Shown here: piece by piece, positions 26,279 to 35,440 of the stretch | How positions within the stretch are numbered: the first letter of the stretch is position 1 | How the letters are laid out: every line of letters starts with the position of its first letter | From: Mesorhizobium sp. M1C.F.Ca.ET.210.01.1.1 | GTDB lineage: Bacteria; Pseudomonadota; Alphaproteobacteria; Rhizobiales; Rhizobiaceae | NCBI RefSeq assembly: GCF_004791585.1 | Contig: NZ_SRUU01000005.1 | Coordinates: 93,236-157,235, forward strand | DNA length: 64,000 nt | Reading direction: 5' to 3' | Notes under the pieces: model-generated | The model's input: the letters and a program-made list of their open reading frames with translations, nothing else | Told to the model about the DNA's origin: nothing | Database searches by the model: none | Position numbers and translations under genes: made by a program

Positions 26279-27133
26279 TCAGCGCGCTTTGTGCGATGGG
26301 ACTGGAAATTCGAGCGTCTGGCCGTCCCGGGCGGCAAAAGCGCCGGCAAATCTGTCTTTGGCCAGTTTCTCGATCTCGTCCAGTTCCTCGTCGGTGCGTG
26401 ACGGATCGTGGTGGAACAGTGCAAGCCGGCGCGCGCCGGCCGCCTCGCAGAGCTTGACGCCCTGTTGCCATGTCGAGTGCCCGTTGCCGCGGCGGCATTC
26501 CATTTCCTCCTCGGTGTTGGTGCAATCGTAAATGACGAGGTCGGCATCTTCGATCAGGCCGAGCACCGCCTGATCGAGTTTGCCCGGCTCGTGCTCGGTA
26601 TCTGTGATCACTGCCACGACGCGGCCGCCCCATTCGACCCGGTAGCCTATGCAGCCGCCCGGATGGTTTAGACTGCCGGTCCGGACCACCACGCCTTCGC
26701 GTGGCCGAAGCACGTCTCCGGATACGAAATCGCCGTAGTCGAGGCTTGCCTTGCAGATATCGAGCCTCACCGGAAACCACGGCGGCCGCATGAATTCATC
26801 GACCATCTGCCGGGTCGTCATGCGGCCTGCAAGATGCCCGGACCAGAGCATAATCGTGAAGCTCCGGTCATAGATCGGCTTAAAAGCTGGCAGCCCGATG
26901 ATGTGGTCGTAATGGCAATGGGTGAAAAACAGATCGAGATCGGTCACGCCGGACGCCCGAAGCGCTCCGCCGGCCGGCGGCAGGCCAGAGCCCGCGTCGA
27001 ACAGAAGCGTATGCTTTCCGCACCGCATCTCGATGCAGGCTGTGTTGCCGCCATAGCGAGAGAATTCTGGCCCCGATACCGAAATGCTGCCGCGAACGCC
27101 CCAAAACCTGACCAGGAAAACGTCGTCGTCCAT
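26279..27133 (-). CDS. MBL-fold metallo-hydrolase
   Basis: This 284-residue protein has the metallo-beta-lactamase fold of the PhnP/RNase Z-like branch: FWGVRGSISVSG and YGGNTACIEM near the start, the metal motif THCHYDH (HxHxDH form), then NHPGGCIGYRVE, ITDTEHEP and FHHDPSRTDEELD. The family includes phosphodiesterases, among them enzymes that hydrolyse cyclic nucleotides, and that would fit this neighbourhood rich in cyclases; the link is inferred. A good AAGGGG ribosome-binding site precedes the start. It is followed upstream by the cyclic-nucleotide-binding gene on the same strand, 75 bases away. Confidence 0.85.
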   Translation of the reverse strand: MDDDVFLVRFWGVRGSISVSGPEFSRYGGNTACIEMRCGKHTLLFDAGSGLPPAGGALRASGVTDLDLFFTHCHYDHIIGLPAFKPIYDRSFTIMLWSGHLAGRMTTRQMVDEFMRPPWFPVRLDICKASLDYGDFVSGDVLRPREGVVVRTGSLNHPGGCIGYRVEWGGRVVAVITDTEHEPGKLDQAVLGLIEDADLVIYDCTNTEEEMECRRGNGHSTWQQGVKLCEAAGARRLALFHHDPSRTDEELDEIEKLAKDRFAGAFAARDGQTLEFPVPSHKAR

Positions 27134-27208
27134 GCTACCCCTTCGCAGTCCAGTCGCCCATGGTAGCCGGCGCCATCACGACGGCGAGGTTTGAGCGCAT
27201 GTCACTCG

Positions 27209-27658
27209 TTACTTGGCGCTTCGTGCGTCGATCAGATCCGCGGTCGTATGGCTCAGGCGATCGGCAAGAACCCGCACCATCTCGATGGTCATTTCCGGGA
27301 ACTCCTTCATAAGCCTCAGGAGATGATCCTTGCGGATCCTCAGGACTTCCAGCGAGCTTGCGGCTCTGACGGTCGCCGTGCGGGAGCTGTTGCACAATAT
27401 GGCGATCTCGCCGACAATCGAATTCGGCACCAATTCGGCAACTTTTATCGGTCCGCTGTCGGAATCGACCAGAATATCCGCCCTGCCTGAAAGGATGACA
27501 TAGGCGGCATCTCCCTCGTCGCCTTGCCGGAAAAGGATCTCGCCGGCGCCGTAGCTCACGCGATCGGATGTGAACGCAAGAAGCTTCAGCTTTGCCGGCT
27601 CTATGCCGGAGAACAAGGGAACGCGTTGCAGCATTCCAACCTCATCCTTGAGCAGCAT
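27209..27658 (-). CDS. Single-domain cyclic-nucleotide-binding protein
   Basis: This 149-residue protein is essentially one cyclic-nucleotide-binding domain (Crp/CAP effector fold): VPLFSGIEPAKLKLLAF, ILFRQGDEGDAAYVILSGRADILV, then the phosphate-binding cassette VGEIAILCNSSRTATVRAASSLEVLRI. The R of SSRTATV is the residue that contacts the cyclic phosphate. There is no helix-turn-helix, so it is not a Crp-type transcription factor; it probably acts by binding a partner. Its neighbours on the same strand are the degenerate ABC protein (upstream) and the MBL hydrolase (downstream), suggesting a small signalling module. Confidence 0.88.
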   Translation of the reverse strand: MLLKDEVGMLQRVPLFSGIEPAKLKLLAFTSDRVSYGAGEILFRQGDEGDAAYVILSGRADILVDSDSGPIKVAELVPNSIVGEIAILCNSSRTATVRAASSLEVLRIRKDHLLRLMKEFPEMTIEMVRVLADRLSHTTADLIDARSAK

Positions 27659-27847
27659 TGTCGCAAACCTTCCCCAAATTCACGCCTGCGAGACTAGAAC
27701 AACCGACACCCAGATGGAATAAATTCTGTTTGGCGATGGCGAAACGAACCACGCGAGAGGTGGCGAGCCCGATCAGCCGGAACCTTAATCCCTTGACGTC
27801 GCAACAAGTTCCCACCGGCAGAATGATCCCATCTCAATGTCCAATGC

Positions 27848-30562
27848 CTATGAGAGCAGTTCCTTGAAAGTGCCGTTCCCTGCCAAAAGTGTCTCGTGTG
27901 TTCCGTCTTCCACCAAACGACCCGAGTCGAAGACGACAACGCGGTCGAACATCATCGCCATTGCCGGATTCGTCACGACCCACACAATTGCCGGCGAATG
28001 GCCGTCGCGCCTGGATTCCTCCAGCACGTTTTGCATCACCTTGTCCTGCACGCGCTGGTCGAGCGCCGACAGCGGCCGGTTGAGAATGAGAAAATCGGGA
28101 CGCTTCAGCAGGGCCCGGGCAACATCGAGCTTCTGTCGCTGTCCACTGGTCAGCCGCCTGCCGCCGGCGCCGACGTTGAAGTCCAGGCCGACATTCAGAA
28201 GTTCGGCATAGAGCCCCAGTTCGTCGAGAATGTCATAGACAATGGAGCGTATGCGGTCAGGAGCGTCGGGATGGTTGGCGCCCACACGCCCGAACAGCAC
28301 ATTGTCCATGACGGTGGCCGCAGCAATGTATTTGGCAGGATCGTATCGTTCGACCGCATTTTGCAGCTCGGGCGGCAGGTTTTCATAGAACTGGTTGCGC
28401 GCAGCGACGACCTTGCTCATCAGTTCGTCGCTCAGCAGGCCGAAGCGGTGCCGGGGCTCGATATAGGCAAAGCTCAAGGTGGCGATCATCGCGCGGTCGT
28501 TCTCTGAAACCGCCTCGTAGGGACGGTTCTTGAGCCGTTGCAGCAAGGTTTCGTAGGCGGGTATCTCCTCGGCGCTCATGAAGGCGAGCTGCTGGAAGAA
28601 CTGGTGATCGGGCGGCAGGTCGGCGAACAGCTCGATCGTCTGTTTGGCAATCTCCATGCCCATTTCGTAGAGCGTGCGGTCGAGGCCGGCTTGCCTCAGC
28701 ACAGAAGCGAAATAGGGGTTGGCCGCCAGCGCCCTGTCGGCCAGTTCGGGGCCTGCGGCGGCGCCGAAGAGCAGGTTTTGGCCGATCGTTGCTTCCTTGT
28801 TGTAGGCGCCCGGTTCGAAAGGAACCACCAGTCCGCTTAGGCCCTCGTGTTCCAGTCGGGTTCGCAGCGCCGCGCGCAGTTCGACGATCCGCCCGGCAAG
28901 CTCCGTGTGCCGCGTGAGGTCGGCCGAAGAGCGCAAGCCAAGATCCAGAATGTCGCGCGACAGAACAACTGCGTCGAGCACCCGGCGCACGGCTTCGAAG
29001 AGGTCGTGCGGGCCGGTAGCGCCGGCGGAAGCATAGTCGATCCAGTCGCTGCGGGTATCAAGATCCGGATTGCCCGACCGGAGCGCCTCGTTGACGTTCC
29101 AGCGGCGCTGGTCTGCCGCTTCACCGTCATAACTCGCCGGATTCAGCGGCGCATGCTTCAAGCCGTAGAGCAGGTTGTCGCGGAGGCTTGCCTGGAACAG
29201 GAAGACATCCGAGGAGGCATAGGACATGCGCCGGCCGGTCACTGCTTCGGGGAGTTCAAGCAGGTCGTCGGAGCCTGAAGTGATCCTCCCGCTGTTGGGC
29301 CAGTTCAGCCGCGCGAAGGCTTCTGCAAGCGCCTCCGCTCCACCTGTTGCGGTACTGACCAGCGCCACCGTCTCACCCGGATTGACCTGGAGGGAGATGC
29401 GGTCGAGCAGCATTGCACCGCCGTCGTCTGCCATGGACAGACTGATCGCCGACAGCGGCGCGGTCATCGGATCGGGATTGTCCATCGTCAATGCCCCGAT
29501 GCTCGGTGCGATGACACCCTCGACCGAGAACTGTTCAACGACCTGCTGATATTTGACCTGGACATCCTGCCGCGCCTGATCCCAGTCGATCAGTTCCTTC
29601 ATCGGTCCAGGCAGGTCCTTGTAGGCGCTGATCACGGCTACGAGCTGGCCGACGTCCAGCCGCCCCTGGATGACCAGATACCCGCCGAGCATGTAGAACA
29701 GGAAGGGCGTGACCTGCGCGAGAAAATTGTTGAGGAACTTCACCATGAATTTCCATTGGTAAAGGTCGAAGCGGATCTTGAAGATGAGTCCGAGCCGGGC
29801 GGCTATGTCGGCGCGCTCGTAGTTTGACGTATCGTGGACGTGAACCGTACCGATGCCGTCGACGATTTCGCCAACCCGGCCCGAAAGCGCGCGCGCCGTC
29901 AATTGCCGTTCGCGCCCCAGCACGATCAGCCTGCGCCGCATTCGCGGGATGAGCACGATCTGGATCAGCACGATCACGGCCGCTATCATTCCGAGCCAGA
30001 AGTTCTGAACCACGATGAACAGCATGGCCGTCAGCGCCTGGCCGCCGAGCAGCACCGGTTGCAGGAAGGCATCGCCGATGAAGCCGCCCAGCGGCTCCAC
30101 CTCGTCCTTCACCATGGTCGCCACTTCGGCGGATTTCACCCGCTTGAAGTAAAACGGCGGAAACCGCAGCACGCGATCGACCAGATCGAAGCGGATACGC
30201 CGCAGCATGCGTTCGCCGAGGCGGCCCTTGTAGGTGTTGATGTAGAGTTTGAACAGGCCGTTGACGACGACCAGCAAGAGGAACACGAGGCTCAGGGCAA
30301 ACAGCGTCGCCGTGCGGTCGAGCTGAAAACCGGAGAAGAACTGGACCTCGCCAAAGAACGGCAGGTCATAGTGCAGCCTCAGGAATGGCTGGGTCGCGCC
30401 CGGTTGCCCGAAGCCTTTGCCTTGGATCGGGCCGTTGACGATCAGCTTCGGCAGGTCGAAGGACATGAAATACGGGATCATCGAAAGCAAGACGATGATC
30501 AATATCCAGACCTGCTGCTTCTTGGTGTGCTTCCAGATATAGCGGGCTAGGCTGGGTTCCAT
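27848..30562 (-). CDS. ABC-exporter-like protein with a decayed, expanded ATPase domain
   Basis: This 904-residue protein begins with a six-helix ABC exporter membrane domain (about 1-330, including the KSAEVATMVKDEVEPLGGF coupling region). The ATPase part is abnormal. The Walker A slot reads LVSTATGGAEAL (401-412) with no GKS/T. The signature is LTSGQ (804-808). Walker B ends ILNRP (826-830) where ILDEP is expected, so the magnesium aspartate and catalytic glutamate are absent, and the switch histidine is N865. About 330 extra residues lie between the Q-loop region and the signature. The motif pattern x-N-L/V-L-F/Y-G occurs three times (459-467, 592-600, 750-758). It can hardly hydrolyse ATP alone. 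It may be regulatory or pair with another ATPase. Confidence 0.8.
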   Translation of the reverse strand: MEPSLARYIWKHTKKQQVWILIIVLLSMIPYFMSFDLPKLIVNGPIQGKGFGQPGATQPFLRLHYDLPFFGEVQFFSGFQLDRTATLFALSLVFLLLVVVNGLFKLYINTYKGRLGERMLRRIRFDLVDRVLRFPPFYFKRVKSAEVATMVKDEVEPLGGFIGDAFLQPVLLGGQALTAMLFIVVQNFWLGMIAAVIVLIQIVLIPRMRRRLIVLGRERQLTARALSGRVGEIVDGIGTVHVHDTSNYERADIAARLGLIFKIRFDLYQWKFMVKFLNNFLAQVTPFLFYMLGGYLVIQGRLDVGQLVAVISAYKDLPGPMKELIDWDQARQDVQVKYQQVVEQFSVEGVIAPSIGALTMDNPDPMTAPLSAISLSMADDGGAMLLDRISLQVNPGETVALVSTATGGAEALAEAFARLNWPNSGRITSGSDDLLELPEAVTGRRMSYASSDVFLFQASLRDNLLYGLKHAPLNPASYDGEAADQRRWNVNEALRSGNPDLDTRSDWIDYASAGATGPHDLFEAVRRVLDAVVLSRDILDLGLRSSADLTRHTELAGRIVELRAALRTRLEHEGLSGLVVPFEPGAYNKEATIGQNLLFGAAAGPELADRALAANPYFASVLRQAGLDRTLYEMGMEIAKQTIELFADLPPDHQFFQQLAFMSAEEIPAYETLLQRLKNRPYEAVSENDRAMIATLSFAYIEPRHRFGLLSDELMSKVVAARNQFYENLPPELQNAVERYDPAKYIAAATVMDNVLFGRVGANHPDAPDRIRSIVYDILDELGLYAELLNVGLDFNVGAGGRRLTSGQRQKLDVARALLKRPDFLILNRPLSALDQRVQDKVMQNVLEESRRDGHSPAIVWVVTNPAMAMMFDRVVVFDSGRLVEDGTHETLLAGNGTFKELLS

Positions 30563-30724
30563 ATGCGACTGTGGACCTTCAGTTCAAAGAACAAAGCAAA
30601 AAGCATCTGCCAGTGGACAGCGCATCGGCAATCATCGCCGGCGACACGTTCGAAGCCTGCGAGGCGGCTTTGGGGAGGCAAAGATTGCGTTGTGTCGCCC
30701 GAAATCCCAACATACAAGGCGAAT

Positions 30725-31399
30725 ATGATGGATGTCACGCAACCACGCAATGCCGGCCTGGACGGCCACGAGCAGGCCTTGGACCTCACGCGCGGAATTG
30801 CCGCCTATGTCAAAGACCCTCTCGTGGCAGGGCTGGCGCGCGTTATCGCCAAGCATCCTCAGGCCGACATTGCCAACGCCTTCAACCACAAGCAGGTCGC
30901 CTGCAAGATGTGGGCGCTCGACAGGCTGTTCGAAAGCTGCGGCGGCCGGTTCGGCCGCATATGGGTCCTGGGTGGATGGTACGGCGTTTTGCCGGCAATG
31001 CTTTTCAACGACGCCCGCTTCGACATCGCGGCGGTCGATAGCATCGACATCGATCCCGAAGTTGCCCCGGTCGCCCAGACCCTCAACCGCGATGCCGGCG
31101 ACCGGTTCCGGGCGCTGACGGCGGATATGTATGCACTCGACTATGCGGCCGGGCGATCCGACCTGATAGTCAATACGAGCTGCGAACACATAGCCGATCT
31201 GCGCGCCTGGCTTGCTTTGCTTCCGCGGGGCACGAACGTACTGCTGCAATCCAACGATTATTTCAGTGAGCCGACGCACATCAACTGCATGGCTTCGCTG
31301 GCAGCCTTCGAAGCAGAGGCGGCGCTGCGGGAGGTGCGGTTCTCCGGCGAACTTCCGACAAAAAAATATACGCGCTTCATGCTGATTGGAACTGTTTGA
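30725..31399 (+). CDS. SAM-methyltransferase-fold protein
   Basis: This 224-residue protein has a Rossmann methyltransferase pattern: RIWVLGGWYGVLPAMLF replaces the usual glycine-rich motif I, DIAAVDSIDIDPEVAPVAQ carries the acidic motif II, ALTADMYALDY and DLIVNTSCEHI follow, then LLPRGTNVLLQSNDYF. Substrate and even activity are unknown. The ATG at 30725 has AAGG just upstream; the longer open frame to 30563 would run into the divergent ABC promoter region. It faces the glycosyltransferase operon tail-to-tail, with a repeat between them. Confidence 0.65.
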   Translation: MMDVTQPRNAGLDGHEQALDLTRGIAAYVKDPLVAGLARVIAKHPQADIANAFNHKQVACKMWALDRLFESCGGRFGRIWVLGGWYGVLPAMLFNDARFDIAAVDSIDIDPEVAPVAQTLNRDAGDRFRALTADMYALDYAAGRSDLIVNTSCEHIADLRAWLALLPRGTNVLLQSNDYFSEPTHINCMASLAAFEAEAALREVRFSGELPTKKYTRFMLIGTV

Positions 31400-31436
31400 T
31401 GCAGTTCGCCCAAAAGCGTAGCGGGACAACGACAAG

Positions 31437-31487
31437 GCTTAAAGCGCGTCGCCTGAATTCGCTTCGGCGTGGATCGCTTTAGGATCC
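31437..31487. repeat. Imperfect palindromic intergenic element
   Basis: Between convergent genes lies an imperfect dyad bounded by TTAAAGCG and CGCTTTA, with inner CGCCTGAATTC and GCTTCGGCG arms. It differs in sequence from the A/B/C repeat family. Its position suits a terminator or a rhizobial intergenic mosaic element. Confidence 0.5.
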
Positions 31488-32669
31488 ATCGTCAGTTTGA
31501 TCATATATTTTTCCGAAACCGGGCCTCATTTTCAGGGACCATGTTCGAAACCGCTCGCGCAGGATTTGCGCCGAGTGACGCGCGCCTTCCAGATCGAGAC
31601 GATGCGCGGATGGTGCCGGTCCCACAAGCGCCTGTTCGATCGCTTGCGCCAAACGTTCTGGCGTCAGGTCCTTTTCCATCAGCACCGTTGCAAGACCGAG
31701 TTCTTCGAGCATCAGGGCGCGAACCGTCTGTTCGGTTTCCGCACCGGCAGCAAATGGAACGAGCAGGGAGCGACAACCCGCGCGCAGGACATCGCAGACC
31801 GTGTTGTAGCCCGCCTGCGAGACCGACAGGCGGGCGCCGGCCAGCAGGCTGGCGAAATCCTCGCGGAACCGGAAGATGGACAGGCCTGGCGTGGCATCGC
31901 CAGCAATCGCGTCAAACTCGTCTTTCGGCAGGTTTGGGCCGGTGATCAGACACCATCTCCAACCATTGCCGGTATTGCGCGCCGCCGCGATGGTGGAGCT
32001 GACGAGGCTCTTTCCGGCAGCCCCGCCGCCAACCGACACCAGAACGTCGAAGCGCTCGGAGGCCACGGGCGATGGCGGCGCGGCAACGAGCCCTGTGTAG
32101 GTGACCTCGGCCCTGATCGCCTCAGCCAGTGGAAATGTCCTGTCGATGGTTGCGAAAGCCGGATCGCCGTGGACCATCACAAGGTCGAAATGCCTGTTGA
32201 TCAGATCGACCGTTTCCTCGTTTCGGCCCGGCTTGACGCGCTCCTGAAGGATATCGCGGACGGACGTCGCCAGCATCGGTCTGGGCGACGTCGCTTCGAT
32301 GGCCTCGATCAGCGGCAAGAGTTCGAAACGCATCTGCCGGCGTCCAAACGGAAACGCCTCGATAATGACGATTTCAGGCCTGCAATCCCGGAATGCCTGC
32401 AGCAGCATCTCCGAACGCCGTTTCCTGAAATCATCGTCGATGGGTTTGCCCTGCAGGTCGACAAGTCCGGAAAATCCTTCATCACCGGAGGTGACGGGCG
32501 GCAAGGTTACAGATCTTAACCCCGGTCCCGGAAACCCCGCGATCGGCGCTCCGCCGGTCACGACGGTTACGTCAAACCCGTCATCGACCAGAGCCGCTGC
32601 GATGCGGCTGGAGCGCGCGAGATGGCCGATACCGAGCAGGTGCTGGACGTAGAGGAAGACGCGCGTCAA
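31479..32669 (-). CDS. Glycosyltransferase, MurG/GT28-like, TTG start
   Basis: This 396-residue GT-B protein begins TRVFLYVQHLLGIGHLARSSRIAAAL, the GHLxR pattern of GT28-like enzymes. In the C-terminal half it has VLVSVGGGAAGKSL and LSVSQAGYNTVCDVLRAGCRSLLVPFAAGAETEQ, the nucleotide-sugar site. The TTG at 32669 is chosen because conserved-looking sequence starts right there, and the upstream gene's TGA overlaps it as TTGA; no ATG lies near. It resembles the protein at 33912-35126 (shared G-APIAGF/A and GHL-R segments), so the two are probably paralogues. The glycan is unknown. Confidence 0.82.
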   Translation of the reverse strand: MTRVFLYVQHLLGIGHLARSSRIAAALVDDGFDVTVVTGGAPIAGFPGPGLRSVTLPPVTSGDEGFSGLVDLQGKPIDDDFRKRRSEMLLQAFRDCRPEIVIIEAFPFGRRQMRFELLPLIEAIEATSPRPMLATSVRDILQERVKPGRNEETVDLINRHFDLVMVHGDPAFATIDRTFPLAEAIRAEVTYTGLVAAPPSPVASERFDVLVSVGGGAAGKSLVSSTIAAARNTGNGWRWCLITGPNLPKDEFDAIAGDATPGLSIFRFREDFASLLAGARLSVSQAGYNTVCDVLRAGCRSLLVPFAAGAETEQTVRALMLEELGLATVLMEKDLTPERLAQAIEQALVGPAPSAHRLDLEGARHSAQILRERFRTWSLKMRPGFGKIYDQTDDGS

Positions 32670-33910
32670 TCGGCGACCCGCCACTCGCGCTCGAACAGTT
32701 CCTTGAGCTGCCCAATGCTTGCCAAATGATCGAAATTGCCGCGCACGCGCCACTCTGCGGCGTCGCCGAGACGGCCGCGCAGCACGGGATCGCGGATCAG
32801 GCGCTCCAGCGCCTGTGCCAGGGCAGTCGGGTTTTCCGTCGGAACCAGCAGCCCGGTTTCATCCGGCGATAAAAGCTCCGGCACGCCAGAAATATCGGTC
32901 GACACGCAGGCAAGCCGCTGGCTGGCCGCCTCCACCAGAACATTCGGCAGACCGTCCCGGTCGCCATTTGCGGTGATCCTGCAGGCTAGGGCGAAGATGT
33001 CGGCGCGGCGGTAGTGTTCAAGCACCTCCTGCTGCGCAAGCGCGCCTTTCCAGGAGACGCGCCCATCCAGTCCGAGCTTGTGCGCCAGCGCCTTGAGCCG
33101 TTCCAGTTCCTCGCCGCCGCCGATATGCTCGAAACGCCACGCCAAATCGCTAGGCAAGAGCGCAAGGGCCTTCAACAAGGTATCGTAACCTTTCTTTTCG
33201 ACGGCGCGCCCGACACTCAGAACGATAACTGGTTTGTCCGGCGCCGAGCCGTCGTGCTGGTTTCGCGCCTCGCCGAAACTGCCGAAGCGATCAAGGTCGA
33301 GCCCATGATAGCTCAGATGCACGGACGAGCTGCCGTTAGCGAGTTCCTTCAGACGGTCGAAGCCGGTTTTCGTGCAGGTGACCGTCCAGCGCGCCGAGGA
33401 CAGCTTGTCAGCCAGATCCCAGTCGGCCGAAGTCCAGATGTCCTTGGCATGGGCAGAGCAGCTCCAGGGCAGGCTGCGAAGCTGGCTGACATAGCGCGTC
33501 ACCGATGCCGGCGTGTGCGCGAAATGTGCGTGCAGCCATCCCGCGCCTTCCGGCCACTCGGCCGCCAGCACGAGCGCTTGCCCGAAGCGGCGCACGCGAT
33601 TGCGCGTAAAGTCGCGGGGGAGATCGGCCGCGAGCGATCCGAGCGCGCGCCAGAAGCCCGGCCGCAGCAGATAAGCAAACAGCGAGCGGATCACGCGCAG
33701 CGGCTCGTCATGCAGATATTCCGGCAGATAATGGACCGGCGCTTTGATCTCGTCATGCACGGGGTGGCGTTTTGCGTCGGTCGGCCGCCGGAGCGCGACG
33801 AGTATCAAGTCGAACCCCGCACGCTCCAGACCGAGCAGTTCCTGCGCGATGAAGGTTTCAGACAGCCGCGGATAGCCCTTCAGAACCACGACGATCTTGC
33901 GATGTTGCAA
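32666..33910 (-). CDS. Glycosyltransferase family 4, TTG start
   Basis: This 414-residue GT-B enzyme has KIVVVLKGYPRLSETFIAQELLGLERAGFDL at the start, typical of exopolysaccharide GT4 enzymes. The donor domain has VLSVGRAVEKKGYDTLLKALALL and a DGLPNVLVEAASQRLACVSTDISGVPELL motif with the expected glutamate. The TTG start lies one base after the upstream gene's stop (TGAGTTG), and the next in-frame methionine is far inside the domain. It is the middle gene of a three-gene leftward glycosyltransferase operon. Confidence 0.85.
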   Translation of the reverse strand: MQHRKIVVVLKGYPRLSETFIAQELLGLERAGFDLILVALRRPTDAKRHPVHDEIKAPVHYLPEYLHDEPLRVIRSLFAYLLRPGFWRALGSLAADLPRDFTRNRVRRFGQALVLAAEWPEGAGWLHAHFAHTPASVTRYVSQLRSLPWSCSAHAKDIWTSADWDLADKLSSARWTVTCTKTGFDRLKELANGSSSVHLSYHGLDLDRFGSFGEARNQHDGSAPDKPVIVLSVGRAVEKKGYDTLLKALALLPSDLAWRFEHIGGGEELERLKALAHKLGLDGRVSWKGALAQQEVLEHYRRADIFALACRITANGDRDGLPNVLVEAASQRLACVSTDISGVPELLSPDETGLLVPTENPTALAQALERLIRDPVLRGRLGDAAEWRVRGNFDHLASIGQLKELFEREWRVAD

Positions 33911-33911
33911 C

Positions 33912-35126
33912 TCAGTTCATTCCTTCAATGACCGACAGGTGATGGCCGGCCCGCCGGTCGAGCAGTTCCGCGACGATTTCGGAAATATGGGGCAGCCCCT
34001 CCAGCGTCAGATGCGGGTTGCTCTGTGATGGGCGGGGCCGGTCCGGCAGCACCGCCAGTGCATCGGCAAACCGCTGGGAATCCTTGGCTTCTTCCGGCAA
34101 AAGCATCTCGATGAGGCCGAGTTCGGCTGCGCGCCGAGCGCGGATCAGCTGTTCCTCGCGGGGCTCGACGCGCGGCACGATCAGCGCCGGCTTATCGAAA
34201 GACAGGATCTCGCAATAGGTGTTGTAGCCGCCCATCGCCACCACCGCCTTGGCGCCGGCGATTAGGTCTTCCATGCGGTTGTCGAACTCGATCATCTTGA
34301 TGTAGGGGATCTTGGCCCCCTTCTTGAGCAGCTTGTTGCGCTTGCGCGCCGGCATGTAAGGCCCAAGCACGATCAGCGCCCTGTGCTGCAATTGTGGATC
34401 CTGCTGATAGGCATCGATGACGTCGTGGATCAGTTCGGCGCCGTCTCCGCCGCCACCGGTAGTGACGAGGATATAGTCGCCCTCGGGCCGGTGGCCGGGC
34501 AACTCGTTCCGCTGCAGGCTCCGTTGCAGGAAGCCGACGAATCTCATCTTTGCCCTGACCGCCGGCGGCACATCCAAGCCGGTCAACGGATCGTAGAAAT
34601 CCGGCGGACCATAGGCCCAGATCTTGTCGTAGAACAGGCCTATCTTGCGCATCACATCCTTGCGTGCCCACTCTGCCTCGAGCAGATGCGGCGCATCCAT
34701 CACCTCGCGCAGGCCAAGCACGAGCGTGGTGCCCCGCGTCTTGAGGTAGGAAAGCGTGTCCTCGATCTCACCGCGCAGGCCGAGCGGTTCCTTGTCGACG
34801 ATGAAGATATCCGGCCGGAAGGTCTCGGCTGTATGGCGGATGATCGACTGGCGCATCCTTAGCGTCTCATGCAGATCGATATCCTTTTCCAGCGAGGTGT
34901 ATTCGCCGTTGCGCAGCTTGATGACGCTGGGGATCTTCACGAAGTCGACACGGGCACGGTAGTCGAAAGCACCGGCGATGGGAGCACCCGAAATGATAAG
35001 CACCTGAAGTCCGTGGAAATCCTCGACCAGCGAATGCGCGATCGTTCGGCAGCGCTGCAGGTGGCCGAGCCCGAACGTGTCGTGGCTGTACATAAGAATT
35101 CGAGCATCTTGTACGTGATGGGTCAT
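33912..35126 (-). CDS. Glycosyltransferase, MurG/GT28-like
   Basis: This 404-residue GT-B protein has ILMYSHDTFGLGHLQRCRTIAHSLVEDF at the start, an IFIVDKEPLGLRGEIEDTL segment, and the C-terminal VTTGGGGDGAELI and AVVAMGGYNTYCEILSFDKPALIVPR motifs. It is the first gene of the glycosyltransferase operon. The ATG at 35126 is chosen because the preceding 35 codons are not protein-like. It is longer than its neighbour at 31479-32669, which it resembles. Confidence 0.82.
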   Translation of the reverse strand: MTHHVQDARILMYSHDTFGLGHLQRCRTIAHSLVEDFHGLQVLIISGAPIAGAFDYRARVDFVKIPSVIKLRNGEYTSLEKDIDLHETLRMRQSIIRHTAETFRPDIFIVDKEPLGLRGEIEDTLSYLKTRGTTLVLGLREVMDAPHLLEAEWARKDVMRKIGLFYDKIWAYGPPDFYDPLTGLDVPPAVRAKMRFVGFLQRSLQRNELPGHRPEGDYILVTTGGGGDGAELIHDVIDAYQQDPQLQHRALIVLGPYMPARKRNKLLKKGAKIPYIKMIEFDNRMEDLIAGAKAVVAMGGYNTYCEILSFDKPALIVPRVEPREEQLIRARRAAELGLIEMLLPEEAKDSQRFADALAVLPDRPRPSQSNPHLTLEGLPHISEIVAELLDRRAGHHLSVIEGMN

Positions 35127-35440
35127 TGTTGAACGTCTTTTAAAAAATCTTGCCTTGAGGACCGTGGGCGACCCCGCAGGCTTCGAAACCATCCTGGGGC
35201 TATCGACCTGTTTTGAAACATGAGGGCGCAATTTTCAATTTGTATTACCCAAGAGGCGGCACATCGCCTCACCATCCGCGCGTTCATCGGCTCCAACGCA
35301 CAATGCGCCGACGCGCGAAGCGCTCGCGCCGGTCGGTGAAAACGGTACTCTTTCGTCTTAAATGGTTGAAGATAAGAGAGTATCCCCGCCACTGGCGATG
35401 CCTGGAAAGCCGCACTGTGACCGGCGGATACCACAGCTTC
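35127..35440. promoter_or_regulatory. 314-base region upstream of the glycosyltransferase operon
   Basis: The operon promoter must be here, since the next gene to the right (the MscS-type channel) is on the same strand and ends at 35441. A T/A-rich patch (around 35136-35150) precedes the first gene. I see no convincing -35/-10 pair, no repeat of the A/B/C family and no gene. Confidence 0.4.
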
